Assembly (NCBI RefSeq): GCF_005144885.1
Contig: NZ_CP039690.1
Location: forward strand, 4,415,001-4,479,000
Reading direction: 5' to 3'
Length of the DNA: 64,000 nt
DNA from: Phreatobacter stygius
GTDB taxonomy: Bacteria > Pseudomonadota > Alphaproteobacteria > Rhizobiales > Phreatobacteraceae
Shown: positions 25,888-33,711 of the stretch, one piece after another
Numbering within the stretch: position 1 is the first letter of the stretch
How the letters are laid out: every line of letters begins with the position of its first letter
Translations under genes and position numbers: made by a program
The notes under the pieces: model-generated
Told to the model about the DNA's origin: nothing
The model's input: only the letters and a program-made list of their open reading frames with translations
Databases searched by the model: none

Positions 25888-26367
25888 ATGTCGTCTCAAT
25901 CATCGCCACTCGACGCCTATGACAAGTCCATCATGCGCGAGATTCAGCGCGATTCCAGTCCGTCGATCGAGACGCTGGCCGAGCGCGTGCATCTGTCACG
26001 CAATGCCTGTTGGCGCCGGCTGAAGAGGCTGGAGGAGGAGGGCTTCATCAAGGCGCGGGTGGCGCTGGCCGATCCGGTCAAGCTCAACCTCGAACTCACC
26101 GTGTTCATCGCGGTGCGCACCAGCCGTCACGAGGCGGACTGGGCCGAACGCTTCCACGCGGCCGTCCAGGACATTCCCGAGCTGGTCGGCGCCTACCGCA
26201 CGGCCGGCGAGATCGACTACATCCTGCACGCCCGCGTGCCCAATGTCGCGGCCTATGACCGGCTCTACAAGAAGCTCACCGCCCGTATCGAAATGCAGGA
26301 TGTCTCGGCGAGCTTCGTCATGGAGGAGATCAAGGAGGTCACGGCGCTGCCGCTGGACTTCATCTGA
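25888..26367 (+). CDS. Lrp/AsnC-family transcriptional regulator
   Basis: 159 residues. The N-terminal helix-turn-helix reads IMREIQRDSSPSIETLAERVHLSRNACWRRLKRLEEEGFI. The C-terminal RAM domain includes the ligand-binding region PELVGAYRTAGEIDYILH and the closing LPL. These proteins form dimers to octamers and respond to amino acids. It is divergent from the DUF6356 gene and convergent with the hydrolase gene, 2 bp apart. The target is unknown; the neighbouring asparaginase is a plausible candidate because of proximity. Confidence 0.92.
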   Translation: MSSQSSPLDAYDKSIMREIQRDSSPSIETLAERVHLSRNACWRRLKRLEEEGFIKARVALADPVKLNLELTVFIAVRTSRHEADWAERFHAAVQDIPELVGAYRTAGEIDYILHARVPNVAAYDRLYKKLTARIEMQDVSASFVMEEIKEVTALPLDFI

Positions 26368-26369
26368 TC

Positions 26370-27281
26370 TCAGGCTGCCCGGAACACCCCATCCAGCGCC
26401 GGCGCGCCGTCGGTCGTGACAAGGCCACGCGCCACCAGATCCTCCAGATGGGCGAAAACGCTCAATCCCGCCGCCCCGGTCAGGCGTGGGTCAAGGCCGT
26501 CATAGATCGCCGCGACAATGGCCGGAATCGTCGTGTCGCCGGCGGCAACGCGTTTCATGATCGAGGCTTCGCGCTGCAGGCGGTGGTGGGCCAGCGCCCG
26601 CATGAAGCGCTGCGGCTCGTGCACCGCGCCGCCATGGCCCGGCCAGAAGATCTGTTCCGAGCGGCCACGCAGCTTGTCGAGCGAGGCCATATAGTCGCCC
26701 ATCGAGCCGTCGGGCGGCGCCACGATCGAGGTCGACCAGGCCATGACGTGATCGCCGGACAAGAGCGCGTTTTCTTCCCTCAGCGAGAAGGCCATGTGAT
26801 TGGCGGTGTGGCCGGGCGTGAACACGCTCTCCACCGTCCAGCCCGTGCCATTGATCACCTGGCCGTCGGTGACCGCGATGTCAGGGACAAAATCCCGGTC
26901 GCCGGACGAATCGAGCACATTGGTCTCGCGGAGATTGAGCGGGCGGGCGGCCCGGTGCGGACCTTCGGCATAGACGATCGCCCCGGTTGCGGCCTTGATC
27001 GCCGGGGTTGCCGGCGAATGGTCGCGATGGGTGTGGGTGACCAGGATCGCCTCGACCGTCTCGCCTTTCACCGCTTCGAGGACGGCTGCGACATGCCCGG
27101 CATTGTCGGGGCCCGGATCGACGATCGCCACCCGGCCATGGCCGATGATGTAGGTCACCGTACCCTTGAAGGTGAACGGGCCGGGATTCGGGCAAAGCAC
27201 CCGGCGAATCAATGGCGACAGCGTCTGCGGACGGCCGGGGACCGCGTCGTCATCGCGTTCGAAGGGGATATCGTCGGCCAT
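26370..27281 (-). CDS. metallo-beta-lactamase-fold hydrolase
   Basis: 303 residues. The metal motif VTHTHRDHSP (His83, His85, Asp87, His88) is complete. Further ligands follow in FTPGHTANHMAF and SGDHVMAW, and WPGHGGAVHEP closes the site. The C-terminal 80 residues form a winged-helix-like tail (IVAAIYDGLDPRLTGAAGLSVFAHLEDLVARGLV), as in LACTB2/glyoxalase II-related hydrolases. The substrate is unknown; thioesters, phosphodiesters and RNA occur in this group. It is divergent from bioY with a 202-bp gap in which I see no gene. Confidence 0.88.
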   Translation of the reverse strand: MADDIPFERDDDAVPGRPQTLSPLIRRVLCPNPGPFTFKGTVTYIIGHGRVAIVDPGPDNAGHVAAVLEAVKGETVEAILVTHTHRDHSPATPAIKAATGAIVYAEGPHRAARPLNLRETNVLDSSGDRDFVPDIAVTDGQVINGTGWTVESVFTPGHTANHMAFSLREENALLSGDHVMAWSTSIVAPPDGSMGDYMASLDKLRGRSEQIFWPGHGGAVHEPQRFMRALAHHRLQREASIMKRVAAGDTTIPAIVAAIYDGLDPRLTGAAGLSVFAHLEDLVARGLVTTDGAPALDGVFRAA

Positions 27282-27483
27282 TTTGCCTCTGTCGAAACGG
27301 GGACGGGTGCGCGCCTTGCGGCCACCCGGTGCCTCGGATAGGACCGTGAACGATCATCACAGGGCGGCGGCGATGACAAGCCGTCCGTCCGGCGGGCGCC
27401 CATGACGTGAGGTGCCGGCTTTGAGTTTTCGCCAAGCCCCGCCGGGGCGGGCGAACAGGCGCAGACATGAACAGGAGCCGATC

Positions 27484-28059
27484 ATGGCAACCGAAACTCT
27501 CGCAGCGACGCTTTGGCCCTCGGCTACGCGCAGCCTGACCCGCAACGTGGTCCTGGCCTTTGCCGGCGTCTGCCTGATCACGCTCGGCGCCAAGGCGAGC
27601 GTGCCGTTCTGGCCGGTGCCGCTGACCTTGCAGACGCTGGCCGTCTCGGTCGTCGCTGCGGCCTATGGCCTGCGCCTCGGTGTCGCAACCGTCGCGCTCT
27701 ATCTGCTGACCGGCCTGCTCGGCGCGCCGGTGTTCGCCGGCATGAGCGTCGGCGTCGCTCCCTTCCTCGGGCCGACCGGCGGCTTCCTTGCCGGCTTCCT
27801 GGTGATGGCCGCAATCATCGGCGCCGCCGCCGACCGCGGCTGGGACAAGGCCTGGCCGAAGATCCTCGGCGCCATGGCGCTCGCCAATGTCATCGTCTTC
27901 GTGCCCGGCCTGATCTGGCTCGGCACGTTCACCGGCTACGGCGCCAAGCTGCTGCAGGCGGGCGTTGCACCCTTCGCCTTCGGCACGCTGGTCAAGACCG
28001 CGCTCGCCGCGGCGATCATGCCGTTTGCCTGGGGCCTGGTGCAGCGCTTTCGTGGCTGA
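27484..28059 (+). CDS. bioY: biotin transporter BioY (ECF S-component)
   Basis: 191 residues, strongly hydrophobic with about six membrane helices. The family features are AKASVPFWPVPLTLQTLAV near the N-terminus and the GPTGGFLAGFLV loop that helps bind biotin. The ATG at 27484 has AGGAG six bases ahead. It captures biotin at the inner membrane; in many alphaproteobacteria it works alone or with BioMN, and neither of those genes is adjacent. No BioR-like operator (TTATCTATAA) was seen in the 202-bp upstream region. Confidence 0.92.
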   Translation: MATETLAATLWPSATRSLTRNVVLAFAGVCLITLGAKASVPFWPVPLTLQTLAVSVVAAAYGLRLGVATVALYLLTGLLGAPVFAGMSVGVAPFLGPTGGFLAGFLVMAAIIGAAADRGWDKAWPKILGAMALANVIVFVPGLIWLGTFTGYGAKLLQAGVAPFAFGTLVKTALAAAIMPFAWGLVQRFRG

Positions 28060-28075
28060 CTGAGGCCTGGCGGCT

Positions 28076-28987
28076 TCAGTCGATGACGAAGCCGCCGTCG
28101 AAATAGCAGGCGATGCGGGCGAGTGCCGCCCGCGTCGCCTCGTGGCCGGGCTCCGCATCGGCCGGCAGGATGGCCGCGAGGTCCGCCGCCTCCATGGCGT
28201 TGAGGCGGGCAAAGCAGCCCGGATCGATCCGCTGCGCCAGCGCGTGGTCGGGATGGGAAACATCCCGGTGCGCCGGGCCATATTCGCCGAGATGCAGCAC
28301 CGCATCCCAGGCCGTTGGCACTCTTGGCAGGCGCTCGGCGAGATCCAGGCCATCCTCGGGCATGTAGAACCGGTTGAGATTGTCGAAATAGACCTCGCGA
28401 TAGCCGGCCTCGGCGAGGATCGGCGCGAAACTTGCCGAGGCGTCGGCCATGGTCCAGGGCGTCACGGCTTCCAGCAGGATGACGCGCGGCCGGAACCGGG
28501 CCCAGTCATTGCCGGCAAGCACCTCGGTTTCGGCGCCCTCGACATCCACCTTCAGGAAATCGATCTGGCCGGGCGCATGGGCCGCGCAGAGCTCGGCCAA
28601 GGTCACCGTCGGCAGCCGCCTGAGCCTGGTGGTGATCCCGGCTGCCGCCGCGGCATCGGCATGGGCGCTCGATGTCGTGGAGAGGCCGTGGAAGCGGTCG
28701 GCCTCGAAAAAGTCAGCCTCGCCGGCGGTCCGCCCGCACAAGGCTTCCACAACGATGTCGCGTGGCCGGACCTGGCGATAGGCCGCCGCAAGCATCGGCT
28801 GCGGCTCGACCACGATGCCGTGCCAGCCTTTCTCGTAAAAGCCGAAGCTGACATTGTCGGCGACCACATGGCCGCCACCGACATCGATATAGAAACCGTC
28901 GCGCTGGCCGGCGAAGAGCAGCGCCAGGTGATAGTCCTCCAGGTTCTGTGCATAGGACAGGAAGGCCGGGGCGGCGCGAACGGTCAT
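28076..28987 (-). CDS. FkbM-family methyltransferase
   Basis: 303 residues from the ATG at 28987. The N-terminal FLSYAQNLEDYHLALLF and DGFYIDVGGGHVVADNVSFGFYEKGWHGIVVEPQP give the S-adenosylmethionine site of FkbM methyltransferases. IDFLKVDVEGAETEVLAG is the second hallmark. Such enzymes O-methylate sugars or secondary metabolites; those beginning with SYAQNLED are often associated with surface polysaccharides. No polysaccharide genes flank it here. The gene converges with bioY, 16 bp apart. Confidence 0.87.
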   Translation of the reverse strand: MTVRAAPAFLSYAQNLEDYHLALLFAGQRDGFYIDVGGGHVVADNVSFGFYEKGWHGIVVEPQPMLAAAYRQVRPRDIVVEALCGRTAGEADFFEADRFHGLSTTSSAHADAAAAAGITTRLRRLPTVTLAELCAAHAPGQIDFLKVDVEGAETEVLAGNDWARFRPRVILLEAVTPWTMADASASFAPILAEAGYREVYFDNLNRFYMPEDGLDLAERLPRVPTAWDAVLHLGEYGPAHRDVSHPDHALAQRIDPGCFARLNAMEAADLAAILPADAEPGHEATRAALARIACYFDGGFVID

Positions 28988-29076
28988 GGCGATCCCCGGA
29001 GGATATCGGCGGCGGGCCTTCAGCGTCGCGTGCCTCTGCCCGGGCGTCAAGGCGGCCCCCGCCTTGGCGCCGGCCG

Positions 29077-30495
29077 TCATCGCGAGGCCGTGATGCCGAA
29101 GGCGAGGCGCGCCTGCTCGATATGGGCGAGCTTGGCGTGGAACAGGCCCCAGTCGTCGCGCTCGGCGATCGGCCCCCACAGGCCCTCGACCTCTTCGATC
29201 AGCAGCGTCGCCGGTCCGTCGCTCTCGAAATAGCGTGATGCTTCAGGCGTCCAGTCGCGCGGCCCATGCGCCTCGAGCGCCGCCAGCAGCCGGTCGAACG
29301 GCTCGCCGGCATAAAGGTCCTTCTGCGGGCCGGCGAGTGCGAAAGCGCGTCGCGCCGCGCCACCGTGCCAGTCGAAGATCGTCCGCTCGAAGCCGGCCTG
29401 CGACTTGTGCTGGAACTGGAAGAAGGCCGCCAGCAACTCATCGTCGGCGGCCTCATCCACGGGCTTCACTCCGAGCCGCAGGCAGACCATGCGGCGCAGG
29501 TTCACGTTGAAGGCCGGGCCATAGGCTTTCAGCGCGTCCTCGAGATCGGCGATCGGCGCGACCAGGGTGAGGCATTCGGCAAAGCGTTCCAGGTTCCAGG
29601 CGATGGCGCCTGGCTGGCGGCCATAGGCATAGAGCCCGTATTCGTCGAAATAGGCGGCGGTGAAGCCGGGTTCATAGCGCGGCAGGAAGCGCCAGGGGCC
29701 GTAATCGAAGCTCTCGCCGGTGATGACGGTGTTGTCGGTGTTGAGCACGCCATGGACGAAGCCGGCGAGCATCCATTCGGCCACCATGGCGCCGGAAGCC
29801 TTGGCGACCGCTTCGAGCAGGGCAGGGGCCTCTTTCGCGACATCGCCGTCGCGGGCGGCCTGAGGGTGATAATAGTGGATCGCATGCGTCACCAGGCGCG
29901 CGATGCGGGTCGCATCGTTCTCAGCCAGCAGCCGCTGGAACGTGCCGAACCGGATATGGCTGTGCGACAGACGCACCAGCACCGAGGAGCGGGTGGGCGA
30001 GGGTTCGTCGCCGCGGGTCAGCGCCTCGCCGGTCTCGATCAGCGAAAAGCTCTTCGAGGTATAGACGCCCAGCGCCTCCAGCATTTCGGTGGCCAGCACC
30101 TCGCGCACGCCGCCCTTCAGCGTCAGCCGGCCGTCACCGAAGCGCGAATAGGGCGTCTTGCCGGAGCCTTTGGTCGCAAGGTCGAGCAGCCGATCCTGGT
30201 CATCGAGGACCTGGGCGAACAGGAAACCGCGCCCGTCGCCGATATCGGGATTGTAGGAGCGGAACTGGTGGCCGTGATAACGCAGGGCCAGCGGTTCGGG
30301 GATATTGCCGGCAAGCGGCTCGAACCGGCCGAAATGGGCGATCCATTGCTGCGGCGTGAGATTGCCGAGACCAACCCTTTCCGCCCAGCGCTGGTTGCGG
30401 TGGCGCAGGATCGTCTCGGGAAAGGCCGCGGCGGCCACGGCGTCGAAGAAGCCGGGACCGAGTTCGGTATGGGCTGATGACGGGCGATAGCTCAT
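29077..30495 (-). CDS. selO: protein adenylyltransferase SelO/YdiU
   Basis: 472 residues of the SelO pseudokinase family, which transfers AMP to Ser, Thr or Tyr of proteins. The ATP-binding Lys lies in DLATKGSGKTPYSRFGDGRLTLKGGVREVL. The metal and catalytic regions are GVLNTDNTVITGESFDYGPW and the downstream FDEYGLYAYGRQP. The C-terminus ends in a short FGITASR without the Sec-containing tail of the animal proteins. Full length and no broken motifs. It precedes the FkbM gene on the same strand by 89 bp. Confidence 0.93.
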   Translation of the reverse strand: MSYRPSSAHTELGPGFFDAVAAAAFPETILRHRNQRWAERVGLGNLTPQQWIAHFGRFEPLAGNIPEPLALRYHGHQFRSYNPDIGDGRGFLFAQVLDDQDRLLDLATKGSGKTPYSRFGDGRLTLKGGVREVLATEMLEALGVYTSKSFSLIETGEALTRGDEPSPTRSSVLVRLSHSHIRFGTFQRLLAENDATRIARLVTHAIHYYHPQAARDGDVAKEAPALLEAVAKASGAMVAEWMLAGFVHGVLNTDNTVITGESFDYGPWRFLPRYEPGFTAAYFDEYGLYAYGRQPGAIAWNLERFAECLTLVAPIADLEDALKAYGPAFNVNLRRMVCLRLGVKPVDEAADDELLAAFFQFQHKSQAGFERTIFDWHGGAARRAFALAGPQKDLYAGEPFDRLLAALEAHGPRDWTPEASRYFESDGPATLLIEEVEGLWGPIAERDDWGLFHAKLAHIEQARLAFGITASR

Positions 30496-30526
30496 GACCT
30501 GGCCATCATGGACCGGCCGCGGCGCG

Positions 30527-31534
30527 TCACGCCACCGCCTTTTGGGATTTCAGGCTTTTCGCCACCTCGGCCAGGATCTCGTAGGAGCGCAGCCGCGCCC
30601 GGTGGTCGTAGATCGCCGCCACCACCATCAGTTCGTCGACCCGGGTGTTGGCGATGAAATGCTCCAGCCCGCGCCGCACCGTCTCGGCCGAGCCGACGAA
30701 GGAATAGGTCAGCGTCCGCTCCGCCTGGATCTTTTCCGAAGGCGTCCAATAGGTCTCGATATCGTCGATCGGCGGCGCCAACTGGCCGCGCGTGCCGCGG
30801 AACATGTTGGCGCGCTGCTGCTGCGACGAGGTGAACAAGCGCCGGGCCTCGGCATCGGTCTCGGCGGCGATGACGTTGATGCCGGCCATCGTATAGGGCT
30901 TGTCGAGCTGTTCGGAGGGCGCAAATTTGGCGCGGTAGACCTCGAGCGCCTGCATCAGCGCGTCGGGCGCGAAATGCGAGGCGAAAGCATAGGGCAGGCC
31001 GAGCATGGCGGCGAGCTGGGCGCCGAACAGGCTGGAGCCGAGGATCCAGATCGGCACATTGGTGCCGGCGCCGGGCACCGCCTGGATCGCCTGGCCGGGC
31101 TGGGCGGGGGCCAGGAAAGCCTGCACCTCCAGCACGTCCTGGGGAAAATTGTCCGCCTCCATCGGGTCGACACGCAGGGCGCGCAGCGTCCGCTGGTCGG
31201 TGCCGGGCGCCCGGCCCATGCCGAGGTCGATGCGGCCGGGATAAAGCTCTTCCAGCGTGCCGAACTGCTCGGCGATCACCATGGGCGCGTGGTTCGGCAG
31301 CATGATGCCGCCCGAGCCGACCCGGATCGTGCTGGTGCCGCCGGCGACATAACCGATCGCCACTGCGGTCGCGGCACTGGCAATGCCGACCATGTTGTGA
31401 TGTTCAGCCAGCCAGAAGCGCTTGTAGCCGAGCCGCTCGACATGGCGGGCGAGATCCCGCGAGTTGCGCAAGGCGTCGCCCGGGGTCGCTCCCTGCACGA
31501 CGGGGGCGAGGTCGAGAACCGACAATTCGGCCAT
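30527..31534 (-). CDS. LLM-class flavin-dependent oxidoreductase (YhbW/TIGR03558 type)
   Basis: 335 residues with the bacterial luciferase-like fold. [22 protein letters not shown] at the start, [22 protein letters not shown] and [21 protein letters not shown] are the typical elements of the TIGR03558 subgroup. These enzymes use reduced flavin and oxygen, or act as F420/FMN oxidoreductases; the substrate here is unknown. The stop is 31 bp before selO on the same strand, so the two could be cotranscribed. The 127 bp upstream hold no visible gene. Confidence 0.9.
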   Translation of the reverse strand: MAELSVLDLAPVVQGATPGDALRNSRDLARHVERLGYKRFWLAEHHNMVGIASAATAVAIGYVAGGTSTIRVGSGGIMLPNHAPMVIAEQFGTLEELYPGRIDLGMGRAPGTDQRTLRALRVDPMEADNFPQDVLEVQAFLAPAQPGQAIQAVPGAGTNVPIWILGSSLFGAQLAAMLGLPYAFASHFAPDALMQALEVYRAKFAPSEQLDKPYTMAGINVIAAETDAEARRLFTSSQQQRANMFRGTRGQLAPPIDDIETYWTPSEKIQAERTLTYSFVGSAETVRRGLEHFIANTRVDELMVVAAIYDHRARLRSYEILAEVAKSLKSQKAVA

Positions 31535-31661
31535 TCTTGGTGTCTCCGGGCTGGCTGCGCCCGGTTCAGATAGGCGCGCGTCACGGCCATCACAATGCGC
31601 GCCGGGCGCAGACGAGCCCGGCAGCCAGGGATGGGGTGGAGGCGGCGCCGACGCGGCTGCG

Positions 31662-32339
31662 TCAGGCGCGGGCGCTATCCAGCTGGCGCAGCGCCTCGTG
31701 CACCATATCGGCCTTGTGACGCAGGTGTTCGCGCATCACCGCCGACAGTGCCGCGCCATCGCGCGCCCGCAGCGCCGTCATCATGCGCTCATGGTCATCG
31801 ACCGCCTCGGCCCAACGCTCCGCCGACTTGCGCGCGACGAAGCGCACGGCATGGATGCGCACCAGCAGGCTCTGATAGAGCGCCGACAGTGTGGCATTGC
31901 CGGCGACCGCGAAGATCGCCTCATGAATGTCCCGGTTGAGCCGGGAATAGGGGATCCATTCATCGCTCTTCCAGTGCCGCACCATGGTCGCATGCATGGT
32001 CTCGAGCCGCTCCAACGCCTCTGGCGTCAGCCGCGCGCAGGCGAGTTCGCCGGCCAGCGCCTCCAGCATGCCCATGATCGGGAACAGTTCCTCGATCTCG
32101 GCGGGTTCGATGCGCGCGACCGTCGAGCCGCGGTTGGGATTGAGCTGCACCAGGCCTTCCGCCGCCAGCACCTTCAGGGCTTCCCGGAGCGGCGTGCGCG
32201 ACACGCCGAACAGGTCGCAGAGGTCCGGCTCGGAGATCTTGTCCCCGGGCTTCAGCGTGCCTTCGACGATCATGTCGCGCAGCCGCCCGACCAGTTCGGT
32301 CGACAGCGAGCGGCGAGCGATCAGCGGGTGTTCGTTCAT
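31662..32339 (-). CDS. GntR-family regulator with FCD domain
   Basis: 225 residues from the ATG at 32339. The N-terminal winged helix ([50 protein letters not shown]) is of the FadR subgroup, and an all-helical FCD ligand domain follows ([16 protein letters not shown] and [12 protein letters not shown], with likely metal-binding His). It starts one base after the aminotransferase stop, so both belong to one transcript. The palindrome TGAATGCAAAATTCA at 33601-33615 in the shared promoter is its probable operator. The inducer may be a small hydroxy- or keto-acid such as glycolate or glyoxylate. Confidence 0.9.
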   Translation of the reverse strand: MNEHPLIARRSLSTELVGRLRDMIVEGTLKPGDKISEPDLCDLFGVSRTPLREALKVLAAEGLVQLNPNRGSTVARIEPAEIEELFPIMGMLEALAGELACARLTPEALERLETMHATMVRHWKSDEWIPYSRLNRDIHEAIFAVAGNATLSALYQSLLVRIHAVRFVARKSAERWAEAVDDHERMMTALRARDGAALSAVMREHLRHKADMVHEALRQLDSARA

Positions 32340-32340
32340 G

Positions 32341-33546
32341 TCACGCGGCTTTGGCCGCCGTCCCCTTCTTGGTCTCGGCGAGATAGGCCATGGCGGCTGT
32401 GACACCACCGGCCTGATGCGGCACGCCGGCAAGGCCCAGGCCCATTTCGACACCCGCCAGCGCGCCGACAATGGTCAGGTCGTTGGTATCGCCGAGATGG
32501 CCGATGCGGAACACCTTCTTGGCAACCTTCGACAGGCCGGTGCCGAGCGACATGTCGAAGGCATCCAGGATGACGGCGCGTAGCGCATCGGCGTCATGGC
32601 CTTCCGGCATGACCACGGCGGTCAGCACGGAGGAGTAATATTTCGGGTCGCGGCAGAGGATGTCGAGGCCCCAGGCCCGCACTGCCCGGCGGGTCGCCTC
32701 GGCATGGCGGTCGTGGCGGGCGAAGACATTGTCGAGGCCCTCCTCGTGCAGCATCTGGATCGCTTCATCGAGGCCGTAGAGCAGGTTGGTCGCCGGCGTG
32801 AACGGGAAATAGCCGGTTGTGTTGGAGGCGATCATGTCGTCCCAGCTCCAGAAGCTCTTCGGCAGTTTCGAGGCTTTGGAGACAGCGAGCGCCTTGTCCG
32901 AGACGGCGTTGAAGGACAGGCCCGGCGGCAGCATCAGGCCCTTCTGCGAGCCGGCGACGGTGACGTCGACGCCCCATTCGTCATGGCGATAGTCGATGGA
33001 GGCGAGCGAGGAGATGGTATCGACCATCAAGAGGGCAGGGTGCCTGGCCGCGTCGATCGCCTGCCTGACCTCGTCGATCCGCGAGGTGCAGCCGGTCGCC
33101 GTCTCGTTATGGACGACGCAGACCGCCTTGAAGGCATGCGCCTTGTCGTCGCGCAGCGCCGCTTCGATCGCCGCGGCATCCGCGCCGGTGCGCCAGTCCG
33201 AGGCGATGAAGGTCGGCTCGATGCCGAGCTTTGCCGCCATGGTCTTCCACAGCGTGGCGAAATGGCCGGTCTCGACCATCAGCACCTTGTCGCCCGGCGA
33301 CAGCGTATTGGCGAGCGCGGCCTCCCAGGCGCCGGTGCCCGAGGCGGGATAGATGACCACGTGGCTCTTGGTCTTGAAGATCGACTTCATGCCGTCGAGC
33401 ACGCGCTGGCCGAGCTTGCCGAAATCCGGCCCGCGGTGGTCGATGGTCGGCATGGCGATGGCGCGCAGGATGCGGTCCGGCACCGGCGTCGGGCCGGGGA
33501 TCTGCAGGAAATGCCGGCCGGCGATACGGGGCGCGTTCTGGGCCAT
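32341..33546 (-). CDS. serine-glyoxylate aminotransferase-type PLP enzyme
   Basis: 401 residues from the ATG at 33546, with GAGGAG ahead. It is a class V aminotransferase: QIPGPTPVPDRILRA at the start, PASGTGAWEAALAN for cofactor phosphate binding, and VTVAGSQKGLMLPPG with the PLP Lys at residue 202. The family includes serine-glyoxylate and alanine-glyoxylate aminotransferases used in glyoxylate recycling and the serine cycle. The divergent 2-hydroxyacid dehydrogenase could supply a keto-acid partner. Serine-pyruvate activity cannot be excluded. The GntR gene follows immediately. Confidence 0.87.
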   Translation of the reverse strand: MAQNAPRIAGRHFLQIPGPTPVPDRILRAIAMPTIDHRGPDFGKLGQRVLDGMKSIFKTKSHVVIYPASGTGAWEAALANTLSPGDKVLMVETGHFATLWKTMAAKLGIEPTFIASDWRTGADAAAIEAALRDDKAHAFKAVCVVHNETATGCTSRIDEVRQAIDAARHPALLMVDTISSLASIDYRHDEWGVDVTVAGSQKGLMLPPGLSFNAVSDKALAVSKASKLPKSFWSWDDMIASNTTGYFPFTPATNLLYGLDEAIQMLHEEGLDNVFARHDRHAEATRRAVRAWGLDILCRDPKYYSSVLTAVVMPEGHDADALRAVILDAFDMSLGTGLSKVAKKVFRIGHLGDTNDLTIVGALAGVEMGLGLAGVPHQAGGVTAAMAYLAETKKGTAAKAA

Positions 33547-33584
33547 GGAAGTCTCCTCGGGCGAGGGCGGCTCACCAAGCCCTC

Positions 33585-33621
33585 TTGCCAGAATGAATAA
33601 TGAATGCAAAATTCAAGTCAA
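33585..33621. promoter_or_regulatory. divergent promoters with candidate GntR operator
   Basis: On the minus strand TTGACT (33621-33616) and TATTCA (33599-33594), 16 bases apart, would drive the aminotransferase-GntR operon. On the plus strand TTGCCA (33585-33590) and CAAAAT (33607-33612), also 16 apart, could drive the dehydrogenase. The palindrome TGAAT-GCAAA-ATTCA (33601-33615) lies in the minus-strand spacer and over the plus-strand -10. One bound dimer could therefore silence both directions. Confidence 0.55.
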
Positions 33622-33711
33622 GGCCAAGTTGCGATCGCCGACCGGCGGTCTCGGCGAAACGGCTTCACTGCGGCGGCTGCCGGTCGGCAGGTCGTTCATG
33701 GGACGGAATGC

